A stretch of DNA of 39,119 nucleotides, taken from positions 1 to 39,119 of IMG/VR virus record IMGVR_UViG_3300047478_000354; one strand, written 5' to 3'. The notes beneath the pieces are model-generated. The model saw only the letters and a list, made by a program, of their open reading frames with translations, made no database searches and had not been told where the DNA came from. The translations under genes were made by a program, and so were the position numbers. Below are positions 32,443 through 39,119 of the stretch, in pieces. Within the stretch, counting starts at the first letter, position 1; every line of letters begins with the position of its first letter. The stretch comes from a virus.

Positions 32443-32656
32443 CGAAGAAATCATAAAACAAGCCCTCATAGAGTTGGAGGATATTAAATATCTGATTGCG
32501 GAAGATCCTTTCTATCGTCATTACCAGAAGGAAATAAACGGCCGAATCGTCAAGAAAAGCGTTGCTAAGATTGATAGAAGAACTGGAATACCTAAATATT
32601 TAATGCAGCAAAGAATACACTTTAATCCACAAAAGAATCCGCTTACGGAGGAATAA
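32435..32656 (+). CDS. Hypothetical protein, 73 aa
   Basis: Overlaps the previous gene by eight bases and the next start by TAATG. The N-terminal half is acidic and helical, the C-terminal half basic ('GRIVKKSVAKIDRRTGIPKY'). No domain recognised; a nucleic-acid-binding tail is possible. Confidence 0.5.
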   Translation: MNNEEIIKQALIELEDIKYLIAEDPFYRHYQKEINGRIVKKSVAKIDRRTGIPKYLMQQRIHFNPQKNPLTEE

Positions 32657-33267
32657 TGGGAACTTATACAGAATTACTTTTGAAATGCAGAATCGTCGAT
32701 GGAATTCCAGAAGATGTAAACTCGATATTGGAATTCCTCTTTGGTAGCCGAAGGGTAACTATACCCAATCCCCTTCCCGATCATCCTTTTTTCAGGTTGC
32801 AAAATTGGGATGCTATAGGAAGGTCTGCCAGCTATTATCACGTTCCCTGCACTTCAAATTATTATAAGGCTCCTTATCTATTCAGCAGGTCAGATTTAAA
32901 GAATTATCAGAACGAAATACAGGCTTTTTTGGATTGGATTATGCCTTATTTAAATGAGCCTGATGGATCTTGCATAGGTTGGATTTGTTGCGAAAGACTT
33001 CCACCTTTCCTTATAGCCAAGAAATCAAAAAATGAATGGAATGAATTTACTTCTATGGTAAGTACACTCAATCAATTTAAAACCGATATACAGGATTTCC
33101 CGATGGATGATTGGCTTGTTGTTACCTCTAAGACAGGTAAAGATGCAGAGGGATTTCCTTTTGGAGAAGTTCTTTGCAGAGATCGTCATGATTTAAAGAA
33201 TGCAATTGAGAGAACTGCCGATCCCGTTATTACCCCTCATAAAGAAAGGATTACTCATGGCTTCTGA
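32656..33267 (+). CDS. Hypothetical protein, 203 aa
   Basis: The largest protein of the small-gene array, with GGAGG before the ATG. It has an alpha/beta composition with many aromatics ('SYYHVPCTSNYYKAPYLFSR') and a 'DGSCIGWICCERLPPFLIAK' region near 108-127. I recognise no family and see no membrane segment. It may be a host-interaction protein. Confidence 0.6.
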   Translation: MGTYTELLLKCRIVDGIPEDVNSILEFLFGSRRVTIPNPLPDHPFFRLQNWDAIGRSASYYHVPCTSNYYKAPYLFSRSDLKNYQNEIQAFLDWIMPYLNEPDGSCIGWICCERLPPFLIAKKSKNEWNEFTSMVSTLNQFKTDIQDFPMDDWLVVTSKTGKDAEGFPFGEVLCRDRHDLKNAIERTADPVITPHKERITHGF

Positions 33268-33646
33268 GCTAACAAGTGAAGACCTAAATCAAATCATAGG
33301 ATTTCTTCAAGAGTATTATCCCTATGAGCTCATGAAAAAGCTTGAAATAATGCAACAAGAGGCTTTCAAAAGAGAATCTCAAGCTCGTTTGGATATACTT
33401 ATGAGCATGAAAAATAGTCCTGATGAAATTATACCACCTGTTATGGATTGGGTCACATGTAAGAAATGTTGGAGGATACATATTTCATCAAGACCTTGTT
33501 TACCAAAAGAATTGCAGGATGAGGCTATGTGCTTCCCCTGTTTTTGGTTTCATGATTATCCTTATTTATTTCATGCCTGCTTAAATACCCCTGGAGCACT
33601 TCAATGTGCTGAAACAGAAATCCTCAAAAGAAATTTATTGTTATAG
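33257..33646 (+). CDS. Cysteine/histidine-rich protein, 129 aa
   Basis: The ATG at 33257, with AAGGA upstream, is preferred over an in-frame codon at 33200 inside the previous gene. The N-terminal half is helical. The C-terminal half has 'CKKCWRIH', 'CLP', 'CFPCFWFHD' and 'HACL', enough ligands for one or two zinc sites. Function unknown. Confidence 0.6.
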   Translation: MASELTSEDLNQIIGFLQEYYPYELMKKLEIMQQEAFKRESQARLDILMSMKNSPDEIIPPVMDWVTCKKCWRIHISSRPCLPKELQDEAMCFPCFWFHDYPYLFHACLNTPGALQCAETEILKRNLLL

Positions 33647-33660
33647 GAAATGGGTTAAAC

Positions 33661-34044
33661 ATGGTGTCAATACAAAGCTATTACGAAGGAAAACTTATGG
33701 GAAATAGAGCTGAATGCCCTGTGTGCAAGGCTTGGACATCGGGTGTCTATGCCTCTATTAATTATGATATGAAGCCATGTCCTCATTGTGAGTGCCCTTA
33801 TGAGGTTTTGGTGAAATGGAATACTTTCAGGGAAGAAATTGAAGAACATAAAGAGAAAAAGACAAACAAGGATCTTATTAAAAAAATCCATGAAGTCGAA
33901 ATACAAAATGCGGTGCTAGAGTCAAAATTACGTAGACTTGAACAAATTCTTATATACAATCGGGACGTGTTAAAACCCTTTAACGATGCGATTAAAATCC
34001 TAAATAATGAGGTAGTAAATGAGCGTTCCGACGACGACGAGTGA
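33661..34044 (+). CDS. Zinc-ribbon plus coiled-coil protein, 127 aa
   Basis: 'CPVC' and 'CPHC' (near 19-22 and 41-44) form a zinc ribbon, followed by a charged coiled coil ('EIEEHKEKKTNKDLIKKIHE' onward) and an acidic end. Starts at 33661 or, with a better AAGGA site, at 33697. It overlaps the last gene of the array by 26 bases. It resembles small transcription- or nuclease-associated phage proteins in layout only. Confidence 0.6.
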   Translation: MVSIQSYYEGKLMGNRAECPVCKAWTSGVYASINYDMKPCPHCECPYEVLVKWNTFREEIEEHKEKKTNKDLIKKIHEVEIQNAVLESKLRRLEQILIYNRDVLKPFNDAIKILNNEVVNERSDDDE

Positions 34045-34261
34045 TACAGGAAAGAAACAAGTCTCTATAAAATTCCTGTTTAAGAATGAAGTAGAGCACA
34101 CTTATGTTATCGAAGTAGAAAATGGTAACTTAAAAACTCTTCAAGACTTTATAATACAGGCCGCTAAAAATGAATGGATGCTTATTCCAGATAAAGATAA
34201 GGCTGGCCGCTTCTGTCTTGTAAAAACAGATGAAGTGGTTTGCATGCAGACTACATTATAA
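34019..34261 (+). CDS. Hypothetical protein, 80 aa, last rightward gene
   Basis: GAGGT precedes the ATG. A compact alpha/beta sequence ('SIKFLFKNEVEHTYVIEVEN', then a helix and two strands). No recognised family. It is followed by the shared terminator. Confidence 0.55.
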   Translation: MSVPTTTSDTGKKQVSIKFLFKNEVEHTYVIEVENGNLKTLQDFIIQAAKNEWMLIPDKDKAGRFCLVKTDEVVCMQTTL

Positions 34262-34274
34262 TATAAATAAAAAA

Positions 34275-34294
34275 GGGGAGAGCAAGCTCTCCCC
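34275..34294. terminator. Bidirectional terminator between convergent operons
   Basis: GGGGAGAGC/GCTCTCCCC is a 9-bp perfect stem with an AA loop. On the minus strand it is followed by TTTTTTATTTAT, a strong U-run; on the plus strand only by TCTTAC. It mainly ends leftward transcripts and probably also stops the rightward operon. Confidence 0.85.
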
Positions 34295-34299
34295 TCTTA

Positions 34300-35058
34300 C
34301 TATGATTGATAACCGCATTCCCAGATCATCAACGGCACTGCGCCTGCAATATCCGTGTCTTGCAAGAAATAGAAGAACGGCATTACATTCAGAGCTGTTG
34401 TGAAGGTGTACGCAGCAGTCACGATTGGGGCTGACCCATCAATTTGATAGGTAACAACGCCTGTCTCATCCACATAAACAATCAATTCATGTGTCTCGGT
34501 ATCTAGCCAATTATTGGTAGTGTCTGTACTTACAGTCGCAGCACTTGCCTTAATTGTTTCAATGGTGATGTTTCCTGCAATAACGTTTAATACCGCCATG
34601 TCAGCATAGTCATCAATGTTAGCCTGGTTGGCAGCTACGGATCTAAATCCAATAGCGCAATCATCCGTTCCAGATACGTCAGCAATTGAGAATCTAGCTC
34701 TCAAAAAGAAAGCAGCGTCAGTGCCGATGATAAATGAAGGGATTTGGCTCGCTAAGATACCATGATTTAATTCCAAACCGTCATTAGCAGTTTGATCCAT
34801 AGACCCCATATTAAGGCCAGAAGCCGTAATAACAGGGGCAGTAATAGTTTGTGTTCCGAGAATAGAATATTCAAAAGCAGTCGTAGGCAAAATTAACGCA
34901 TTGTTATTGCCTGCTGCACCGCCAGCAGCACCACCACCAATTAACGCGGTGACAGGGTTTTGCTGAAAATTCTCGTAGATGTACTTTTCATCCCAGTATC
35001 TTCGGTTGATTGCATCCGAAAATTGGTATTGCTTAATGTTAGAGGCTGTGATTACCAT
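34300..35058 (-). CDS. Lectin/LamG-like putative virion accessory protein
   Basis: A 252-residue beta-rich protein. An N-terminal ~60 residues with a Gly/Ala stretch ('GGGAAGGAAGNNN') precede a single domain of alternating strands ('FIIGTDAAFFLRARFSIADV', 'THELIVYVDETGVVTYQIDG'). That domain resembles concanavalin-like/LamG sandwiches found in capsid decoration or adhesion proteins. It lies with a 64-residue gene away from the main late operon. AGGAGAC precedes the ATG. Confidence 0.5.
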   Translation of the reverse strand: MVITASNIKQYQFSDAINRRYWDEKYIYENFQQNPVTALIGGGAAGGAAGNNNALILPTTAFEYSILGTQTITAPVITASGLNMGSMDQTANDGLELNHGILASQIPSFIIGTDAAFFLRARFSIADVSGTDDCAIGFRSVAANQANIDDYADMAVLNVIAGNITIETIKASAATVSTDTTNNWLDTETHELIVYVDETGVVTYQIDGSAPIVTAAYTFTTALNVMPFFYFLQDTDIAGAVPLMIWECGYQS

Positions 35059-35069
35059 AAATGTCTCCT

Positions 35070-35087
35070 AAAAGGCTTTTTAAAGCC
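35070..35087 (-). promoter_or_regulatory. Small hairpin next to a ribosome site
   Basis: On the minus strand GGCTTT-AA-AAAGCC (35087-35074) is followed by TTTT and directly by the AGGAG of the 252-residue gene. It may be a weak attenuating terminator or cover the ribosome site. Confidence 0.4.
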
Positions 35088-35100
35088 CCCAGGAAGAATA

Positions 35101-35295
35101 TTAGTAAGTCTCTCCACCGTATGGAACTCGACGACCCTCTTTAGCTACGGGGGACATCATGTTTGATCCATACTTCTTTTTACCTGGTTGTGAAACCACG
35201 TTCTCTTCTTTTCTATCGCCTGCACCTGATGGGTTGCACATTTTAGGTTCCATTTTACCGACCTTTCCTGCCCCATTCTTTTTGTAAGAATTCAT
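35101..35295 (-). CDS. Small basic Gly/Lys-rich protein, 64 aa
   Basis: A very basic, glycine-rich and probably disordered protein ('NSYKKNGAGKVGKMEPKMCN'), with a strong AAAGGAGGG ribosome site. It precedes the lectin-like gene in what looks like a two-gene unit with its own AT-rich leader. Composition suits a DNA-associated internal virion protein; function not established. Confidence 0.5.
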   Translation of the reverse strand: MNSYKKNGAGKVGKMEPKMCNPSGAGDRKEENVVSQPGKKKYGSNMMSPVAKEGRRVPYGGETY

Positions 35296-35361
35296 ATAGT
35301 ACCCTCCTTTGGGTTACTTTGAAAAACTACACAATTTTGTATTTAATAAAAATATTTTTTC

Positions 35362-35637
35362 TCATTCCGTAGGCTTTTCATCGGTTTTTTTGGTAGCACT
35401 GATGGAGAGAGAGCATTGATAGGTGACATTTGGAGTAACGATAATCGATGTATGGCTTTTTCTATTACAGATCATTTTTAAGAAAGTATCAACATCGGCT
35501 TTTTGAATGATGCCAATTGTTTGAGTCAATAACCCAACCAGCATATTCATTTGGAATTCACAGAATTTATCCTTCTGCTCTTGTGTCAATTCGGGAGTGG
35601 GAATTCTTAAATGTTCTTTTAAATCATTTGTGTTCAT
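35362..35637 (-). CDS. Hypothetical protein, 91 aa
   Basis: I use the ATG at 35637, inside the end of the upstream gene. The N-terminal two thirds are helical; 'SIIVTPNVTYQCSLSISATK' near 62-81 is beta-like. It is the last gene of the parA operon proper. No family recognised. Confidence 0.5.
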   Translation of the reverse strand: MNTNDLKEHLRIPTPELTQEQKDKFCEFQMNMLVGLLTQTIGIIQKADVDTFLKMICNRKSHTSIIVTPNVTYQCSLSISATKKTDEKPTE

Positions 35638-35959
35638 CTTCAAACCAGTCTTGGAGCCCATCACGGCTCATTATATAGTTTTCTACTTCCACAAGATCCC
35701 CAAAGAAAGCTACGGCCTCTTCTACATATAATGGAGATCCCATTTCACACACCCATTTAGCTTCAAATTCTTGCCTTGATGGTAATGATGACATATAAGC
35801 TGTCTGACGCTTAGTTTTTTCATTGAATGCTAGAGCTATCCCTACATTTCCACGTGTGATATAATCTTTAAGAATTATTGACTCACAATATTGTATGAAG
35901 ATACTTTCTTTATTGGCATTCATCCAATTACTTAGCTCTAAAGCTTGCCTTACATTCAT
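35624..35959 (-). CDS. Hypothetical protein, 111 aa
   Basis: The ATG at 35959 overlaps the upstream stop (ATGA), which I prefer to an in-frame codon at 36007. The N-terminus 'MNVRQALELS' parallels 'MNMKQAISLS' of the preceding gene, hinting at a shared N-terminal segment. The rest is alpha/beta with an acidic end. Function unknown. Confidence 0.5.
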   Translation of the reverse strand: MNVRQALELSNWMNANKESIFIQYCESIILKDYITRGNVGIALAFNEKTKRQTAYMSSLPSRQEFEAKWVCEMGSPLYVEEAVAFFGDLVEVENYIMSRDGLQDWFEDEHK

Positions 35960-36285
35960 TCGTAAAATACCTCTACATATGCCTTTGATTTTTTTTGTTC
36001 CTGACAAAGCCCTTCATCTCCATTAAAAATAACTTTATGACAACTACCGAATTTGGCATTAGCCTCTAATGGGGGTTGCAATTGGTTTATGACTTGAGGT
36101 TTACTTTCCTCACATATTTGATTGTATCTAAAATGATCTACATGAGCCCTTAGAATATCCCATGCATAATTGAAGTCTTTAGATCCTATATCGGAAGCAA
36201 CCAACATTTCTAGAGATTCTTCGAATATCGTTTGAGCCTGTTTAGAAAATCTTTGGCTTAGACTTATTGCCTGTTTCATGTTCAT
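35956..36285 (-). CDS. Hypothetical protein, 109 aa
   Basis: A helical N-terminal half ('MNMKQAISLSQRFSKQAQTI') and a less structured second half with two cysteines. It shares its first ten residues' pattern with the following gene. The start directly follows the upstream stop. No family recognised. Confidence 0.5.
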   Translation of the reverse strand: MNMKQAISLSQRFSKQAQTIFEESLEMLVASDIGSKDFNYAWDILRAHVDHFRYNQICEESKPQVINQLQPPLEANAKFGSCHKVIFNGDEGLCQEQKKSKAYVEVFYE

Positions 36286-36534
36286 TTAAACTTCCTTATA
36301 ATATGCGGTGATCGTTTTATTTTTCATGTCTACGCGATGCTCCCCTAAATATCGAAATTCTAAATATTCGTTCTGAATTTCTTCTACTAAATCCCCTCTT
36401 AATTTAAGAGAAAACTTTTTAGACTCTGGCTCCCGATAAACTCTTGGGAATTCATCATTACAAGGACATTCTACTTTTTTTACGAAACCATCCTTATTCG
36501 ATAGAAGCAATAGGACTTGGAATTGACATTTCAT
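36286..36534 (-). CDS. Hypothetical protein, 82 aa
   Basis: A beta-rich small protein ('KCQFQVLLLLSNKDGFVKKV') with a CPC motif near 24-26 and 'YLGEHRVDMKNKTITAYY' at the end. It overlaps the upstream gene by 41 bases. Not recognised. Confidence 0.5.
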   Translation of the reverse strand: MKCQFQVLLLLSNKDGFVKKVECPCNDEFPRVYREPESKKFSLKLRGDLVEEIQNEYLEFRYLGEHRVDMKNKTITAYYKEV

Positions 36535-36811
36535 GCTTTTCTATGACCGTTGGTGAATAGTATTTAATCGATTGAAGATAAACTAGGCATTGCACTGTTG
36601 AGTTTTCAAATACATCAATATCTGGCTCCCCTCTCATATACACAACAATTTTACTATCAAATAGTTTTTCTACCTTCTCCATTGCTATATAACGGATGTT
36701 ATTAGCAGGGATGATCGCATTAGGAAATACTACCAGCTTACCAGCTTGCTGGCATACCAGTAGTATGTCATTTAATTTTGAATGGATAGATTTTAGATCA
36801 TGTTCATTCAT
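36494..36811 (-). CDS. Hypothetical protein carrying a parS-like DNA repeat
   Basis: A 105-residue alpha/beta protein overlapping its upstream neighbour by ATGA. The codons for 'LLVCQQAGKLVVF' (near 17-29) contain the CTGGTA/TACCAG cluster at 36731-36761 that matches the sequence in front of parA. The protein itself is not recognised. Confidence 0.5.
   Translation of the reverse strand: MNEHDLKSIHSKLNDILLVCQQAGKLVVFPNAIIPANNIRYIAMEKVEKLFDSKIVVYMRGEPDIDVFENSTVQCLVYLQSIKYYSPTVIEKHEMSIPSPIASIE
36731..36761. repeat. Second CTGGTA/TACCAG cluster, inside a gene
   Basis: Contains TACCAG at 36731, 36740 (as TACCAG across 36739-36744) and 36755-36760, and shares the exact 14-mer GCTGGCATACCAGT (36748-36761) with 38922-38935 upstream of parA. 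It is a candidate second binding site for the partition protein. Confidence 0.55.
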
Positions 36812-37137
36812 GCGTTTATTGGCTCTATTTTGTCTACTGGAAGAGGCTCAAATTTTGGAGGGTTTTTCTCTAACTCTACTTGCTCTTTCAAGCTCTCAGT
36901 AAAAGCATACTCGATAGCCTGATCTCTTTCTTCAAACCATTTAATATGCGCAATACTAGTCTTGGTATATCGAAATACGCTATAGCCAATATTGCAATTT
37001 ACGGCCTGAAAAAGAATGAGATCTTCATCTTCACTCTCTTGTTTGGGAGGACGGTTGTTAACCAGCTCAATTACCTTTCCAGCTTTGGTTCTATAAAATC
37101 TTTGGTAGCAGATGTGTTGTCTTGCGTTATTTTCCAT
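36808..37137 (-). CDS. Hypothetical protein, 109 aa
   Basis: AGGATC precedes the ATG. The N-terminus is basic ('RQHICYQRFYRTKAGKVIEL'), then a beta segment with 'FQAVNCNIGYSVFRYTKTSI', and a helical acidic end. No recognised family. It is fifth in the operon led by parA. Confidence 0.5.
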   Translation of the reverse strand: MENNARQHICYQRFYRTKAGKVIELVNNRPPKQESEDEDLILFQAVNCNIGYSVFRYTKTSIAHIKWFEERDQAIEYAFTESLKEQVELEKNPPKFEPLPVDKIEPINA

Positions 37138-37150
37138 TGGGAGATCCTTT

Positions 37151-37507
37151 CTATGTTGTTTTTTCTGGGGTTGGAGAATTGCTGGTAGGCTGGCTTACTG
37201 GTACATCTTCCATTCTCAGGAATGACTGTAATACAATTCTCTTACCATCTAATTCAAATAATGTATTATTGCATGAGATCTGCATGCCACAGACTAAAAA
37301 ATTCAAGGTGGCTTCCGCTCCATAAAATGCGTATTCCGACTTTTGATTTTCTAGGCTCTCCATTATTAATTTCATAAGGGAAGACTTATTCATTGAGATC
37401 ACACTCTTGATAGTGTGCTTCAAATTCTCGCGCATCGTCTCATTTACTTTATCTAAGATGGCTTGATCGTTACTTGGTATCGATGTCTCTTGATTCTCTT
37501 GTGTCAT
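37151..37507 (-). CDS. Hypothetical protein, 118 aa
   Basis: GGAGA precedes the ATG, which lies within the end of the upstream gene. A helical N-terminal half, then 'ATLNFLVCGMQISCNNTLFE' and a disordered proline/serine end. Not recognised; might act with the neighbouring 118-residue protein. Confidence 0.5.
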   Translation of the reverse strand: MTQENQETSIPSNDQAILDKVNETMRENLKHTIKSVISMNKSSLMKLIMESLENQKSEYAFYGAEATLNFLVCGMQISCNNTLFELDGKRIVLQSFLRMEDVPVSQPTSNSPTPEKTT

Positions 37508-37826
37508 CGGTAATGTCTCCTAAAAATTGCAAGATTTTATCATTGTAATCTTTTGTATCACGAATTTGTGTAAGCATCAATAAAAAATGTTTAACATCTT
37601 TTACGATTTGCTGAGGGCTTGTCTTTTTTGATGGGAACATAGACTCCATCATATTGATCTTCCATAAAACCGCATGTGACCAGTTTATCAATGAGCACTT
37701 AACATTCTCTTCCACGACCTCATTCATTTGCTTATGAAAATCTGACGTAAATTTATTAATGACATCGCTTTCATCTTGTGCAATTTGAGAGAGCCTGCCG
37801 AAATCTGGAAGAGTGTTATTATTCAT
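37470..37826 (-). CDS. Helical hypothetical protein, 118 aa
   Basis: A strong AAAGGAG site precedes the ATG, one base after the stop of the ribbon-helix-helix gene. Almost wholly helical ('SDVINKFTSDFHKQMNEVVE' near 20-39). Third in the parA operon, so it may serve plasmid maintenance, but the sequence gives no direct clue. Confidence 0.5.
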   Translation of the reverse strand: MNNNTLPDFGRLSQIAQDESDVINKFTSDFHKQMNEVVEENVKCSLINWSHAVLWKINMMESMFPSKKTSPQQIVKDVKHFLLMLTQIRDTKDYNDKILQFLGDITDDTRESRDIDTK

Positions 37827-37827
37827 T

Positions 37828-38097
37828 TCAAACTCCTTTGAATTTTTTGAACATGAGGTCGATAGCTTGGCATATTAGCTGAGATTTATCAATCTTTTCT
37901 GACATTATCAATTTTGAAGTGTATATCTCATTTATCATCGATTCGCATTCCTCAGATATATAGAAGGTCATTTTTTTCTTCTTACTCTTTTTATATACGA
38001 TCAACTTTGCTGGGTTAGGGTATCTTTGACCATCTAGCTGCTTAGATTCGGATAATCCCCTCTTTATCTTAGTCTCTAAATCTGATAGGCTCTTCAT
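37828..38097 (-). CDS. Ribbon-helix-helix partition partner of ParA
   Basis: An 89-residue protein with a basic, flexible N-terminal half ('KSKKKK' near 37-42) and a C-terminal ribbon-helix-helix ('KMTFYISEECESMINEIYTS', then 'IDKSQLICQAIDLMFKKF'). This is the layout of ParG-type centromere-binding proteins: a mobile basic tail that stimulates ParA and a dimeric DNA-binding fold. It overlaps parA's stop by ATGA. The CTGGTA repeats before parA are its probable binding site. Confidence 0.65.
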   Translation of the reverse strand: MKSLSDLETKIKRGLSESKQLDGQRYPNPAKLIVYKKSKKKKMTFYISEECESMINEIYTSKLIMSEKIDKSQLICQAIDLMFKKFKGV

Positions 38098-38885
38098 TTA
38101 AACCTCTCTGATTTTAAACGATCGATTATCTCTGTTGCTAATGTAAAATATCCAATCGCGCCTGTGCAGGTTACGTCATATTCAAATATTGGCTTATGAT
38201 GGGCTTGCGCTTCGTTTAGCTTAATGTTTACTGGGATAGCAACATCAAAGATCAAATCCCCTAATGCACTTTGCACCTTCTCCTTTATCATTCTAGAAAG
38301 AGTAGTCCTCGTGTCATGGAAGGTGAAAAGAACTCCCAATATTTTAGTCTCATGGTTAATGACCGAAGAAATCTCCCTATTAACAAAGTTCAATGTCTCT
38401 ATAAAATTTGACACTCCCTCTAATGCAAAATATCCTAGCTGTAATGGCATCACTATAAAATCAGAAGCCACAAAAGCATTTATTGAAAGCGTTCCAAACG
38501 TAGGAGGGCAATCTATTAAAATAAAATCATATGACAAAGGGAATTCTTGGATCTTTTTTCTGAGCTTAAACTCTTTTGCTCCCGACATAGACATCTTCAT
38601 TTCTGCTAATGCTAAAGAATTTCCTGCTGGAATTATGTCAAAGCTATCACGTTTTTGAATTACTTGATGGATTGTGGTTTTCTCGGATGTTAGTAATTCA
38701 CACATTGAAGGTGTTTTATTATCCAAAGAATTCTCTGCCCCTACACCTATGCTACAAGACCCTTGAGGATCTATGTCGACAAGTAAAATCTTAAAGCCCA
38801 TCCTAGATAGTGCTGAGGCCATGTTTATTGCCGTTGTGGTCTTACCCACACCGCCTTTTTGATTTGCAAATGCTATAGTTTTCAT
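38094..38885 (-). CDS. parA: ParA/Soj partition ATPase
   Basis: A 263-residue ATPase with deviant Walker A KGGVGKTT (10-17, signature lysine K10), 'LLVDIDPQG' (A' motif, D38 and D40) and Walker B 'FILIDCPP'. It lacks an N-terminal HTH, so it is a small ParA of the type paired with ParG-like partners. It moves plasmid copies over the nucleoid. It leads a long minus-strand operon, with repeats directly upstream that may be both operator and centromere. Confidence 0.9.
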   Translation of the reverse strand: MKTIAFANQKGGVGKTTTAINMASALSRMGFKILLVDIDPQGSCSIGVGAENSLDNKTPSMCELLTSEKTTIHQVIQKRDSFDIIPAGNSLALAEMKMSMSGAKEFKLRKKIQEFPLSYDFILIDCPPTFGTLSINAFVASDFIVMPLQLGYFALEGVSNFIETLNFVNREISSVINHETKILGVLFTFHDTRTTLSRMIKEKVQSALGDLIFDVAIPVNIKLNEAQAHHKPIFEYDVTCTGAIGYFTLATEIIDRLKSERFK

Positions 38886-38904
38886 TTTAACCTTTTGTAA
38901 TACG

Positions 38905-38945
38905 TACTGGCATGCTGGTAAGCTGGCATACCAGTGTGCTGGTAG
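38905..38945. promoter_or_regulatory. Candidate parS/operator upstream of parA
   Basis: A cluster of TACTGG, GCTGGTA, GCTGGCATACCAG and GCTGGTA units within 41 bases, about 20 bases before the parA start, mixing direct and inverted CTGGTA half-sites. Such clusters are how ribbon-helix-helix partition proteins recognise their centromere and repress parA. GTAATACG at 38897-38904 lies between it and the gene. Confidence 0.6.
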
Positions 38946-39055
38946 GTTTTGATAAAAGTCAAGATAATTACGATTTGTACAATTAAAATAAACTATGCGG
39001 TTGACTTAAATGGGGGAAAGTGATTAACATTACGACATTAATCAATTATTTAGTA

Positions 39056-39084
39056 TTGACACACAGCACGAAAACCGTTAACAT
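39056..39084 (+). promoter_or_regulatory. Candidate rightward sigma70 promoter
   Basis: TTGACA and TAACAT with a 17-base spacer, facing the end of the window. On a circular molecule it would transcribe the leader at 1-416 toward the first rightward gene. Confidence 0.5.
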
Positions 39085-39119
39085 AAATATTTATATAATA
39101 TAATATCCCCCCTTAAGGG

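Larger units (their letters stand above)
38886..39119. other. Non-coding region upstream of parA; AT-rich end
   Basis: Beyond the CTGGTA cluster this holds GATTAA/TTAATC inverted arms (39022-39027/39038-39043). Two rightward promoter-like pairs follow: TTGACT 39001-39006 with TTAACA about 17 bases on, and TTGACA 39056-39061 with TAACAT at 39079-39084, 17 apart. A 24-base A/T-only stretch comes next, then a C-run and the palindrome CCCTTAAGGG at the very end. If circular, it joins the repeats at 130-270. Confidence 0.5.

Noticed and set aside
38224-38658. Plus-strand 144-codon frame over parA
   Set aside because: Antisense to an unmistakable ParA ATPase.
39110-39119. Palindrome CCCTTAAGGG at the window end as a telomere or cos end
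   Set aside because: Only 10 bp with no matching sequence at position 1; a chance palindrome or arbitrary contig cut is as likely.

Overview
This 39.1 kb AT-rich window reads as a nearly complete, probably circular, temperate phage-plasmid of a bacterium. It carries a P22/podovirus-like virion module (large terminase, portal, scaffold, coat, adaptor, tail nozzle, internal proteins, fibre-like proteins). It also has a lambda O/P-like replication module and a plasmid partition operon (ParA plus a small ribbon-helix-helix partner). I see no integrase, DNA polymerase, tRNA or CRISPR, and no endolysin I recognise. It therefore appears to persist as a plasmid and to borrow the host replisome. A lipobox protein and an IS630 copy fit a bacterial host, probably diderm, but the sequence alone does not name it.

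Layout. (1) 1-416 is non-coding, with about five ~25-bp-spaced repeats; with 38886-39119 it would form one ~650-bp control region if the molecule is circular. (2) 417-4584, plus strand: small genes of unknown function, the first three each followed by the same covarying hairpin, then an SSB-like protein and a RuvC-like nuclease. (3) 24247-4574, minus strand: the late operon from a membrane coiled-coil protein through portal, scaffold, coat, fibres, lipoprotein, adaptor and nozzle to internal/ejection-like proteins and a fibre-like protein. A lone plus-strand gene for a secreted peptide (16555-16734) sits inside it. (4) 24321-34261, plus strand: terminase large subunit, a long nested stem-loop, two tandem winged-helix proteins (the second with origin-like repeats inside its gene), a DnaC-like loader, a SpoVG-like protein, and a tightly overlapping array of small genes split by an IS630 element. 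(5) 38885-34300, minus strand: parA, its ribbon-helix-helix partner, eight small unknown genes, and two genes of a possible virion accessory unit, ending at a strong terminator shared with block 4.

How the parts fit. The winged-helix initiator, its intragenic repeats and the AAA+ loader look like an origin-recognition and helicase-loading unit. ParA, its partner and the CTGGTA-type repeats in front of parA look like a segregation unit. The divergent terL/late-operon promoters at 24248-24320 would start packaging and virion genes together. Most small genes overlap by ATGA or TAATG, which indicates long, translationally coupled operons.
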